Assembly: GCA_001600175.1 (NCBI GenBank)
Contig: BCJC01000008.1
Location: 64,781 to 128,780 of the forward strand
DNA length: 64,000 bases
Reading direction: 5' to 3'
DNA from: Erythrobasidium yunnanense
Taxonomy: Eukaryota; Basidiomycota; Cystobasidiomycetes; Erythrobasidiales; Erythrobasidiaceae
Each line of letters starts with the position of its first letter. The first letter of the stretch is position 1. Below, piece after piece: positions 35,750 through 46,580 of this stretch. Under the pieces are notes generated by a model. The model did not search any database, had not been told where the DNA came from, and was given only the letters and a program-made list of their open reading frames with translations. A program made the position numbers and the translations under genes.

Positions 35750-37705
35750 CTACAGCTCCTCTTCCTCTTCGTCATCCGCCTGCAAGATACGCATAGCTTC
35801 CTCGGCTTTCCTCTTCAGAAAGGCAGTATCCGCTAAACACCTCTTCAAGTTCGACTTAGGCAACGAGCACAAGAGGCCTGCCAAAGCTGATATATCGGTA
35901 CCTGTATAGCCCAAATCTTGCAACTTTGTCTCCAACACCTGTCGATCATTTGCAACTGTGACGATGTCTGATTTGGCAGGGTTGCTGCTTCCGCTATTGT
36001 GCTGAGCTGTCGGTTGTGACGAGGAGGACGAAGGCTTCAAGACGGGAATGTTGGCCATGCCGTCATCTTCAATAGAATGGAAGGAAGCAAACGACGAGGT
36101 AGGCGAGTCCTGTAGCTTCTGCTTATCGTTCGATAAAGCCGGAACTGGAATACGGGTTTCGATCTCGCCTAGATCTACTAGAAGTACGGAATCCTTCTTG
36201 CCTGTTTCATTCTTGCTCATAGATTCGTGTTGATCAGTCATAGTCTCTTTGCTGTTAAGCGATAGATGCGAGAAATCGTTATCGACTATTCGAGCTGTTA
36301 GCGATCATGGAAACCATAGTCACCGACGATATGCGTACCTTGGACCGCTTTTGCCTGAGAAATAGAGTGAAGGGAGGGCTCTCGATGAGGAGGAGTAAGA
36401 CTTGCAGAAGGAGCGTCGACGTCCATACTAGTCCAGCCTGATACGACTCTTGGCACAATCACTTCATCTTGACACTGCTTCTCAGACTCTGCTGCTTTTA
36501 CATCCTCGCGGGAGCTATTACCATTCGCGATCCTCGCTGCAAGGACGATAGAAGGCTTTGCTGGACTTTGAGCTGGAACAGGTGAAGGTTTAACCTTGTT
36601 CTCCACTACAGCTTTCCCAGCTTTTGTAGCTAGCTCCCTAGCTTTGCGGGCTGCTTGACCCGTCACTGCATTCGAAGCGGGTGCCCAGGCCGCCCAAGGA
36701 TCCGCTTCTTCCGTCACAGGAGCCGTCTGAGCGGCACTTGAAGTTGTAGAAGCTGGAACTGGAGGAGATGTGATAGTATCAGAGGCTGGAGTGGAAGGTT
36801 CGTTGAAAGTCTGAACGGGTGACTTTGCTCGATTTGCTGAAGAGCCCTTGATCGACAGGTCTGCCTTCCCGCGACCTCGCCCTCGTCCCGCTGAGCCTGT
36901 AGCTGCAGCTCCTCCTCCGCCATTTGCATGCAGAGAAATCTGACTGTCCGTCTTGACCGCTTTCGGTGCGGAAGCTGAAGGAGCTGCTTCCCTTCCTGCA
37001 GATATCGACTTCCGTAATAGATAGGCATCTTCTCCTGTTGCTTTAGTATCGCTCGAAGACCAGGCTGCCCATGAATCTTCGGGTTCCGCTGCCGGTGCGG
37101 GAGGAAGAATAGTGTTTGGAAGGGTTTTTGGGGAAGGTAAAGCTTGTGGTAGAGATGAAGGAGAGTGATAAGAGGGCGTAGGGGTGTATGCTGAGGTGGT
37201 AGTAGCTGCCTGGGCTGGCTGACCATCGGAATCCATAGTGATCCAGGAGGATGTACGATTGTGGTTTGAAGAGATGGGTATCGCATTCGAAGAGCCAGCC
37301 TCCTTGTTCTTATCCTCCTTCATCGTTCCTGTATCTTCTCCTGCGTTGAGAGGTTTCCAGGTACTGTCGTAGAAGCCATCTGCCTTCTCGATGTTTGCAG
37401 CTAGGTCATTTCCAGGATATACGAAGCTGCTCTCTTCGCTCGAACTCCCGTTCGTCGTGGCTCTTGCGTGCGTAGGCGATGGCGTCGCGAATCTGGACGC
37501 GTTCGAGCCTTTCAGCCTCGCTGATGCCGATTTGAGCGCTTCTTTCGGGACCTGCATTGGTAAATGTAGATGATCAGTTCACATGCATGAACACATTGCT
37601 TTGAGCTGAGAGCTGGTTAGACCAGGATGAGCTGAGCTTGGGCCTTACGTCTTCGTAGAGATAGACCACCCTAGGCGTATCTGCGTGAATACTCTGATGA
37701 GACAT
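35750..37705 (-). CDS. Unknown 601-residue low-complexity protein with paired Trp motifs
   Basis: Three exons on the minus strand, 37705-37649, 37551-36339 and 36285-35750, join in frame. It starts MSHQSIHADTPRVVYLYEDV. Two kinds of Trp motif each occur twice: SSWITMDSDG with SGWTSMDVDA, and DSWAAWSSSDTKATG with DPWAAWAPASNAVTG. Their order along the chain is mirror-like (first kind, second, second, first kind). A Gly/Arg run (GRGRGRGK) lies between the inner pair. The C terminus has an ordered-looking segment LGYTGTDISALAGLLCSLP and then an acidic end DDEEEEEL. No enzyme domain. Short Trp motifs in disordered chains often bind adaptor folds, so a scaffold role is a guess. Convergent with OXA1, 155 bases between stops. 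Confidence 0.6.
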
Positions 37706-37990
37706 GCTCACTCGCAAGCAAGACTTTGTTGGAAGTTGGGAGAAGGAAAGAAGAGAGAGAGAAGAGAAGAACTGAGGAGGATGAGGAAAAAGAAGAAAGG
37801 GAATTGTAAGGAAGGCTCGGAGCAGAGCAGGGTAGTAGAATGTCTGGGAAGATGTAAGACAACAATCACATCATCTAGAGATAGGGGTAAAGAGAAGGTC
37901 AGTGCGCACACCCACTCTACGCGTGAGTGGCAAGGCACACAACACAGACTGAAGAAGCGCATCTAACGGCTCTCAAGTACATATACTTAG

Positions 37991-40069
37991 CTAGCACACC
38001 TCCTCCATGAACTTTTCCAGCTCCAGCGAGATAGTCGCTCCAGCCGATTCCTCCTCTTTACCCGATTCCAATCGAGCCAGATGATCCTCCCGATGCTGGT
38101 CTTTCCTCTTCTTGCCCATCTCGTACGCTTGTAAAACCAGTTTCGACCATCGCCCAGCCTCGAAGTCTGCGCGAGTCATGGGAAGAGCTGTGCCGCGCTG
38201 CTCCATTAGGCGCTTGAGACCGAATTCTTCGACGAATAATGGTCGTGGGACATAGACGAAGGGAGTCTGGGTAGCTACTGTCTCACTACACGTCCCGTAG
38301 CCCTGTTTGACAACGAATCAGCTTGGCGTTAGGTAGGGTCTGTACCTGGACATACCAGTTTCCCAAGCAACACATCACACGTCGCCGTCAAGTCAGGGAC
38401 GTATATATCCCTCGGTGCCGCATAGAAGTCCGGCGGCAGTTCGTCTTGCGGGTTCTTACTACTCAATCCGCAGACCACTGCAATCCAGCCTGGAGGAAGC
38501 AGATTCGACTCGTCCATATCAAACTCTGTATCGAGTACAGGGCTTGTTGCAGGTGAGAAAGTCGGTTGTAGCTCAATAGAGATCCGCCGGCGGTGGTTCT
38601 TGGCTGAAGCAGCTGGATCTGTGCCAGTCCGCCCAGAGGAAACGGGCTGTCGCTTGTTATTGCTAGAATCTATCTGATGAAGGGCAGGAGGAGCTCCGGG
38701 CAGATACATGTGATTCTGCGTGACGACTCTCTGCATGGAAGCAGCTTGCATCCCGTTCGAAGTCGCTGAAGGGGGAGGCGACAGTGCCCCATTGACCTGA
38801 TGTACTTGGTTGGAAGCGGTAGGATGATGTGCTGTGTCTCTTTCAGCATGCGGAGAAGGAGGTCGGGAAGCTGGATGGGGAATAGATTGTCCGCCGAACG
38901 AGACGACTAGGATATTGGCATCGTGCTTCGCTTCCGGTATCCCGAGAGAGCTCAACAACGAGCTTCGAGACGCTCTGCTGTATACATCCCTCGACACCGG
39001 TCGTGTGATTAAGGGCGTATCGACGACTCGGCGTTTCCGCTTTGCGCCATTGGTCGGTCCTGTATTGGATGAGCTAGCTTCATTGCAAGGTATTGAAGAA
39101 GGATCCCTCGCTAGAAGATCCATTATGCGGCTATTGAAGGAGTGTGACTTCAAATCCGTCCAGAGTGGTGCGGGTAATGGCACATCCTGATCGAAAGCAG
39201 GTATGGGAATAGCTCCGGGCAATCTGAGAAGAAGAGATGCATTTGCATAGTCTTGGATAGCTTGATTGACGAGGGGAGCGAGGTAATCTGCCGGAATGGG
39301 TGGCTCAGACTCTTCTTCGATAGCAGGGAAGGGGATATTGGTAGAAGATGAAGAAGAAGGAGAGGGGATAGAGCCCTCTGAGAGAGTGAGAGACTGGGCA
39401 ACGTCGCTTAGACGTAGCGCTGCGTGGTCGGCTTCTGTGGAGACGGATAGATAGGAGTAGCACGAGTCGAAGGTGAAGTTGGATATGATGACTGAAGGAA
39501 TGCCAGCACGCTGAGCAGCGGCGCTATCATCACAAAGCCTTATCAGCCATACCCTCGCCTTGCAGAAATGGTGCTTGTATTCACCAAGGCAAGAACGGCG
39601 CATCTACAAGCACTGCGTCCGCATTTATTTCTTTCAACCACTCTACTTCCTGCGCTATCCTCTCTTCCCGCTTGTCCAAGAACGCTTCGAGCCCTTGGAC
39701 CGTTTTCCGTCTCGCTACATCATAAGCTTTTGGCTGTACTATTCCAGCATCAATCTCGGCGTGTCGATAAGCTGCGCCGGCTGAGAGTGTGGTGCTGAAG
39801 ACGTGTTGAGGAGCATTCGTGCAGATGTGTACCCGATGACCTCGTTTCAGAAGCTCGTGAGTTAGCGCGACGACGCGAGTTGCGTGACCACTAGATATTC
39901 ATTAGCTATAGAAGATCTTGATGATGTGAAAGCGACTTCAGCTCACTAGCCATGCCCTGTTTGCAACCCCAATGCACGTCAGTTTTCAGGCTCTCCGCTT
40001 GCATTGACGATGCCAGATGGACTCACCAGAGCAGTAGTAGGCAAAGATGTAGCTTTTGGCTTCTCCCAT
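37991..40069 (-). CDS. GT-B glycosyltransferase like the N-terminal half of plant L-arabinokinase
   Basis: The minus-strand start MGEAKSYIFAYYCSG is followed after an intron by GHATRVVALTHELLKRGHRV. It continues INADAVLVDAPFLPC, GIPSVIISNFTFDSCYSYL, LLLRLPGAIPIPAFDQDVPL, NILVVSFGGQ, LPPGWIAVVCGL, PPDFYAAPRDIYVPDLTATC and DVLLGKLGYGT followed by PFVYVPRPLF. These match, in order, the GT-B domain that precedes the GHMP kinase in plant L-arabinokinase (ara1). The kinase half is absent: after the GT domain only a short charged helical tail remains (MTRADFEAGRWSKLVLQAYE). Large Ser-rich insertions separate the conserved blocks. Probable nucleotide-sugar-binding glycosyltransferase; substrate unknown. 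Confidence 0.7.
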
Positions 40070-40314
40070 CTGATGATATCGATTAAATCAAGAAAGAGCG
40101 ACCTGATTTGGTCAGTCAGGTCCAACTTGGACGGGATCCTTCTCGCCCGCGAAGCTTCGCAAGGGAGGGGGAGAAGGGAAGAAACGATTACTTGTGCTTC
40201 ACCAATGCTAAAAGTCTATGCTTACAGATAATGAAAAGAAACCGAAAAGAAAGCTATGCCTCATAAGAACGAAACGTACCTACACTGATACATAGAATCG
40301 TAAGGAGAGTCCTT

Positions 40315-42304
40315 CTACTGCGGCACTCTGCGCGTGTCTGCGAATGGCGATTCCCAACTACTGTCTCCTGAAAGCGCCGAATTGGTCCTTGTCATTACAG
40401 AGGGCGCTTCTGACTCCGCATAGTCTACTTCTGAATATACTTCCTCCACGTCCGTCTCTGACGGTGCTGAATGGACTTGACGCCAAGGTGATGCTCCTCC
40501 TGTGCCTGCGCTTCTCGTTTGTGCAGAAGAATTGGGCGAGCGGAGGTTGTTTGCGCTCGATTGCCCAGATAGTATGCCTGCTGAAGAGGCTGGATGATCC
40601 ATATAGTGATCTTCTGTAGAGCTTGCTGTACTCTGATACGTAGGCCAAGCTTCGTCGTCTCCTACACTGCTTGGAGCGCGCCGCCGCCCCGAGGCAGAAG
40701 AGACGGTCGTCATGCTGAAATGCGAATGCGTGGGTGGGTAGAGCGCATTATGGTCTTCCTCTATCAGACTTCTTCGATTACTCGCTTTGTATCTCCCCGA
40801 TGCATCTCGTTCTGAAGCATAGTCATCCCCATCACCCCGCGAACGGCCGCTTCGTATCGTGTCTTCAGATTCCCGCGCCGCTCGTCTCGCTGAAGCAGCA
40901 TCGTCATCTGGATTCGTCACCCTGAACCTGACTGGTACATTTGCGATGCCGGGATAATCGACTGGGCTTTCAGGCCTCCACATCCCGCCAGCTTGCTGCT
41001 TCTCCCGTCCATCGCTGAGGTATGTCCCACCGGGCGATACGGGGAAGCCATCGCTCGGTGAATATGGTCCACCGTGATTATACGAATGTGCTCGCCCTGC
41101 AGCCGCAAGTAGTTCTGTCCGCTGCTTCCGCATCCTCCGCTTGTAGAAGATATAGCCTGCCACGAGGAGGCCAAGCAGGGCTATGGCTCCCACGCCGCCT
41201 AGGATACCCGCGGTCTTCCCACTGAAACCATGATCGCTGCCGTTATCGCCTGGTTTAGGGTCTTTGTTTGATCCTCCCCCTGATCCTCCTCCGCTCCCTT
41301 TCCCACCATTCACAAGACAGGTATTATTCGATCCACCTCCAGAATAGATAAGTCCAGATGCCGCGCCGACGTTGCCTTGCGAATCAGAGAGGGAAATCAT
41401 GTATGTCGCGCCTCCGCTTAGCATGTTTATGTAAGATGGTGACGAGTTGGAGAAGGTTTGGTTCGATGATGAGTCTCCGCTGATTATTCGCGTGAGTGTA
41501 TAGGGAGGAGTGCCGCCTGTTACGGAGGCTGCAACTTCTTGACAGGTCGCCGGCTGAGCTGCAGGATTGAGGCTATCAAAGAGAACATCAGCTCTTCCGG
41601 CCTAAGTACTTCATACAAATTTCTACTGCTCACGAGAAGGAAAGAGGCGTCTGAGGAGGGTCGTAGTAGTCGCAAGTCTGGCCAGCGACGATAGAGTACA
41701 CGGGTCCAACACCGCCCGAGTTGCCTTGCGAGTCCACAAAACTGATGAGGAGCTGATTGCCAGCCGGGAAGGCAGCTCTCCAACTGAAAGGAGATGCTCC
41801 ATCGCCTGCGTTGAAGACGCTAGGTATCGTATTGGGCGTGTATGCTATGAGATAGTATGGAGGTACTGGCTGCACGGTCGCGTTGGGATTCGATGCGAAG
41901 CCTATTTGCAATGTGTTGCATGAAGGTACTATAGAAAGATAGCAGCGATAGCTGGTCAGCCAATGATCCACAAAAGTCAGCTCAAATGGCCAACCTACTT
42001 GTGTATTGGTCCTGCGTCCCAAAGTACCTAATGACAGATCGAATAGAATTAGTGTATTGTATAATCTCACTCCTGCTTCGCTGCTGGCTCGCATTGCTGT
42101 CATCTGATGGGGAGTCGCTGTCATGCATCTTTCTATCTTGCAGAATACGACCCGCAGCCTTCGCGAGCCAGCTAGCCAGCCAGTAAGTTCATGACAAGCT
42201 TACCAAAAGAATGACAGCGGATCAGCTCTAGCAGACAACGCTGTCGCCAGTGCTAGCGCCAGAGTGCATCGCGTCTTCGAAGACGCCAGCCTCAGCCGGC
42301 CCAT
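40315..42304 (-). CDS. Type I membrane protein with a duplicated ectodomain module
   Basis: The minus-strand start MGRLRLASSKTRCTLALALA is a signal peptide ending near ALSARADP. The ectodomain contains two related modules: PYYLIAYTPNTIPSVF with LLISFVDSQGNSGGVGPVYS, and the later PYTLTRIISG with YMISLSDSQGNVGAASGLIY; each is followed by a Cys. A Gly-rich linker (GGKGSGGGSGGGS) leads to the span TAGILGGVGAIALLGLLVAG and the stop-transfer YKRRMRK. The tail of about 250 residues is Ser/Arg/acidic with many phosphorylation-type Ser. This resembles basidiomycete surface proteins with repeated beta-sandwich modules but no name is certain. Exon junctions in the ectodomain (41500-42230) were not all fixed. 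Confidence 0.6.
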
Positions 42305-44582
42305 CACGAATTCTGTCGTTCTTTCGTTTGGGCTTTGCGATAGATTGTAACCGTATGTGTTATGATGCTCGTGTCAAATGAGTGTGTTCAAGTGAAGTGA
42401 TCCAGATTTTTTGGATATCGCATGAAGCTAATGTACGGGAAAGGACGAAAGGCGACAGGCATTTGTTGAAACAGCATGCAAGAATTGTACAACTGAGCAA
42501 TAAAGATGCTACAATGGATTTGCAGTGACCGCGCCAGATAGCTATGCTGTACATCTTACCCTCCCAAAGCTCTCGCTCGGTCGTGCGCACTTTACGCGTG
42601 AATGAGACGACGCAAACGCGCGGTGGCTAGAGACAGTACGGTCTGATGGTGCTTTGATTTGTACGATGCTGTATACATAATTCTGTAGGCAGTTCCGTCA
42701 TCCGATTTGGATCTCAGGGCTAACATCAGCATGCAAATTGGTGTCTCGTAGTCACAGTGAAAGATTAGATTGAATCATTGGCAGCGTCCTTTCCAATCAT
42801 GTACAGCTTAGTCGTTTCGGAAGGAAGCCGAGACGAAATTGCTGAGCATCTCTGTGAGCTTCCATGTGAAAGGATGTTAGCAAGCGTTACAAGCTTTGCG
42901 TGACGCTTTGCTCTGCGGCTCGTGAGAGTACCCAGTACGCAAGAAGGCTACTTGCGAGATGAGATAGATCTTAGGCTGGCTGGCTCTTTGGGTAAGTGCG
43001 GACCTATTAGAAAGCCCACGTCGCGTCAGCAGGACGTGAGAAGATAAGTACGTATAGTACCCTCTGGGTCATCATTGCATGCGTGCAGGCGTATGACAGC
43101 CTATGACAGGTGTTCCGCGTCAATGAGAAGGGAAGACACGATTCATGAGATGAGACCTTGCGGTGCTTCCATGCGTGTGGTCTATCATCTGACCTCTTCT
43201 CGGCCTCTTCAGTAGACGGGTTGACCGAAGGCCAAGGCAGCGGTGATGCTTTCTTTTGTTGGGATCTTCGACAATCCCAGATTTTCTGGCTTTCTTGGAG
43301 TGCCTTGTCGGATGTGATCGAAAACGTGGGGAAGGTACGAGGTGGAGACACAGAAAGTGTCCGAATTAGGGGTAATATTTCTCTTTTGTTCTGACCCACA
43401 TCCTGTTCGGGGCGCGCTCTCCTCACCTGTCAAGCGCCGTCACGTCGAAAACAAGGTAGGGTGAGTGGCTATCACTTCCCGCTTCGGGAGACTGCTTGTC
43501 TGTACAGGAAATCCGCGAGAAGATCGTGCCATACGCTGTTTTAGGCTGGGAAAGTTCTTGCGTGCACCACGAGTTCGTCTGGTTATGTACGTAAACATTA
43601 AGCGGTAGGGATAGAGGGATAGGAGACTAGATTGTCCATCGATGCTGACAGCATCGGTATCCTGAAGAGGCTCGAATAAAAAGCGGCAATGGAGGCAGGA
43701 AGAGTGTATCGCGATGCGAGAGAGTTTGCGAGGCACATTAGAATCGCGATTCATATGTAATCCTTTGTTCTGCGATTCCAGGAAGCTTATGACGGATTAT
43801 GTTCTGACTTGACAAGTCGACGAATGCTAAATCCAGCCTCGTAAGAGGAGGTGAGTTCTAGTTGTATCGTTGCTGCGTATCTGGTATAAGGTCAGCTGAT
43901 GAGTTGCGCTGCTGCCTGAAGGAGCATAAATTTCTTTTGTAGGGCCGACTTCTTTTGTTTGTTTTTTTTCCCTCAACGCGTACTTTTCGCGTAAGCGAGC
44001 GAGCAAGCGAGAGCACCGCGCCCGCGAGGATCGTCGCGATCCCCAGCTAGGTGAGAAAGTCAGAAAGTGCAGCTTTTGTACGGAGAGATGGGCTTCAAAT
44101 CAGATGATCGAAGGCAGAGGATTTGGCATGTCCAATTGGCCATACCTATTGTGTCCGCCCGCCCGCTTGAGAAAGGGAGTGTGATCATACTTCCACAGAG
44201 AGGTTGAGAGTGGAGACGTGCAGCATGAAAGATGAAAAATGCGGCTTCTTGAATCAATCCTTTCACGGTAACTTGCTCGTCTTGACGGCGCTCTACTCTC
44301 AACCTCTCTCTCTTCTTTGTCTTCATATCTCATCCACAGTCAACCTTACCAGCGTATCGTATTCCTCTTTCCGTGCCGCGTCCTGGCCTGGCTGTCACAC
44401 TCAGAGCTGCTGTCAGTCCCAAGACGTCCGGACCGGACCCGGAGTAGGCGAGTCTCTTCAACCCAGCAAAACCTGTAACATCGTCAAGAGATAGATAGAC
44501 AGACAGTCAGTCAGTCTGTCATTCCGGCGCATCATATACTCATCGAGAAGAGGTCGTCGCATAGGCCTTGTTTGGGCGCTTT
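42305..44582. other. 2.3-kb gene-poor stretch upstream of the possible Clp1-like gene
   Basis: Only short, unspliceable open stretches are present on either strand (for example minus 43007-43426 and 43440-43754), with no domain or start context I trust. A T-run (near 43968) and a perfect hairpin-like inverted repeat GGATCGTCGCGATCC at 44028-44042 lie in the part near the next gene. It may be a long regulatory region or hold a non-coding RNA. Confidence 0.4.
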
Positions 44583-44998
44583 ATGGCCGCATCGATGTCG
44601 ACCAAAGTAGGAGGTCCGAGCGAGGGCATCACTTCGACATCGCATCAGCGACCAGAAACGACCAGCAGTATAAATACGGGATCCAGCAGCGCAGTCCAGG
44701 ATGAAGCACAACCACAGCAACCACTGTCTGCAGCCAGAAGAATCTTTCGAAACGCAGCAGGCATCTACCGCGTTGGAGATTCAGCATCATCATCGTCGTC
44801 GTCGTCCAATCAGGATCCACTATCAATGGGCCGTCCATCCACAATGTCCGCTGGAATCGTACTGCCCTCAGGTCAGATAGCTAGCTACGGCAGAGGCGCC
44901 GCAGAGCATCTCGAACGTCGACTGCTAGATGCAACGACAACCAACAACCACAAGGTGAGTGTGGGCAAACGCCTTGTTTGGGCAGGGCACTTTATGGC
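44565..44998 (+). repeat. Two-part sequence repeated at the start codon and in intron 1
   Basis: GCCTTGTTTGGGC then CTTTATGGC occurs at 44565-44587 (spacer 1 base, containing the start codon) and again at 44971-44998 (spacer 6 bases) inside the first intron of the possible Clp1-like gene. Thirteen plus nine identical bases are unlikely to be chance at this distance. The intron copy also holds an ATG. Confidence 0.5.
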
Positions 44999-46169
44999 TG
45001 ATGCACGTGATTCCAGTCTGTATCCCCATCTTCTGCATCTCCAGCACCTTCAGCATCCACATCTGTAGCATCATCATCATCGTCCACATCCGCCTGCTCC
45101 TGCGCTTCTTCGTCGTCGCAGTCCCGCGCCGAAAGTCCAATCACTACGCCTCCCACATCTGCTTTTTCCACGACTTTCCCTCAAGGTGTACGCAATGAGG
45201 AAGATGATAATTGCATGCTTCACATCCACGGGGACGAGGCATCCCGGTATACACAAGACGCCTCGGGTGTGCTTGGACTTCCGAAATACCTTCCACGGCC
45301 GGACAACGTACGCGATTTCGATATGACAGCGTTGGAGTTTGATCATCAACTGAAGGGCATTGTAAGCTTTCTTATTCTGTTACTTTCGCGGAAGCCCTTT
45401 CTAATGTCCGCCGCCACAGCCGTGCCATTATATCCTCGACAATCTTGCAGTCCAAGGTCCCGCCCTCTTACAAGCCATCACTCAAACAACCGTCCTCGTC
45501 CCATCCGAGTCAGCGCCTCTCCCTCCTCTTCTCGTAACAAAGTATCTTGGCGAGTCTACCGATATCGCACAGGCAGACTACGTGCTAGCCATCTCCGCGA
45601 AAGACACAACACGGACACTTCTGCTCCCTGTCCACGGACTCGTCATGAGCACAAACGCAAAGTGCCTCTCCGAACTTTCGAAGGGGCTGTATATCCCGCA
45701 AGACGTCTTAGACCAGTATTCAGTCTTTCCTGAAAGCGAGAAGATCCAAGTGAAGAGGGAGGATGAGGATTCAGCAGATGGCGTTCTATATAGAACCCTG
45801 CCAGTCGTCTCTCTTTCCCTACCCAGCGCAGCGGCATTCTCTCTTCTCGTTTCCTTCTTCTACACCTCAAGCAGCGCATCCCTTCTCGCTTCCCTCCTCC
45901 CTCTTCGCTCGATGCCTTATCCTCAATCACATCTAGAGGGCGCTTCTCCCCTTAACGGCCTCCTCAACGATACACCAAATCTCCTAGCCACCCGTCTTTC
46001 CATTCTTGAGCAGAATCTCCTGCTTGAACATGCAAATCTCGTCCATTCAGTATGGCAGACGGCAGTCGCTCTAGGTGCCGGCAGGGATAACCTCTGGAAG
46101 ACGCTCGATATCGCTTGGGCTGTCATTGTCGGTGCTTTGGCAATCAGGGAGCAGAGGAAGAGGTTTTAA
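44583..46169 (+). CDS. Possible clampless1 (Clp1)-like protein
   Basis: Three exons, 44583-44954, 45017-45361 and 45420-46169, give 488 residues in frame. The N-terminal half is Ser/Thr/Gln-rich. The conserved half has LHIHGDEASRYTQDASGVLG, IPCHYILDNLAVQGPALLQA, LLLPVHGLVMSTNAKCLSEL, PVVSLSLPSAAAFSLLVSFF and VWQTAVALGAGRDNLWKTLD. This layout recalls basidiomycete Clp1, needed for clamp-cell formation and dikaryon growth, but I name it from memory of the family layout and cannot verify it. The coding call is firm; the family call is tentative. The upstream 2.3 kb without genes would fit a developmentally regulated gene. A short sequence around the start codon recurs in intron 1. Confidence 0.6.
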
Positions 46170-46580
46170 GGCTTCGCGATGGGATTTCTTGCGTCTTTTC
46201 TACATCTTCGGCATTCTTTCTCTTCTGCGAAGGCATAATTACCTAATATGTATCGCCTTTTCCTTTCTTATCAGTAGACGTAGAACCTGTACAGTTGGTT
46301 TTTCAGTCTGTTGTGTGCCAATTTAAGGGGAAACGCAGCGAGCTTTCGAATAATCCTTCGCCTTTGCTATCCATGCGAGGTTTGCTAAAACTGCAATCTA
46401 CAAGACTCGCTACCGAATGGAAACGATATGCTTTAAGAACGGGAGAATGCTGGCTACAACAACTAAAGTTACGCAGAACCAGGCTGTTTTGCGACTTCAG
46501 ACTATTTACTGCACTACCCCACATCGAGCGGGGATGTCCCTGAAATTGATTGATAAGGACAATGAGAAAATCCTTTCGGT

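Noticed and set aside
44028-44042. Inverted repeat GGATCGTCGCGATCC as a terminator or operator
   Set aside because: Six-base arms are too short to support a specific role in a eukaryotic intergenic region; recorded only as part of the upstream region.
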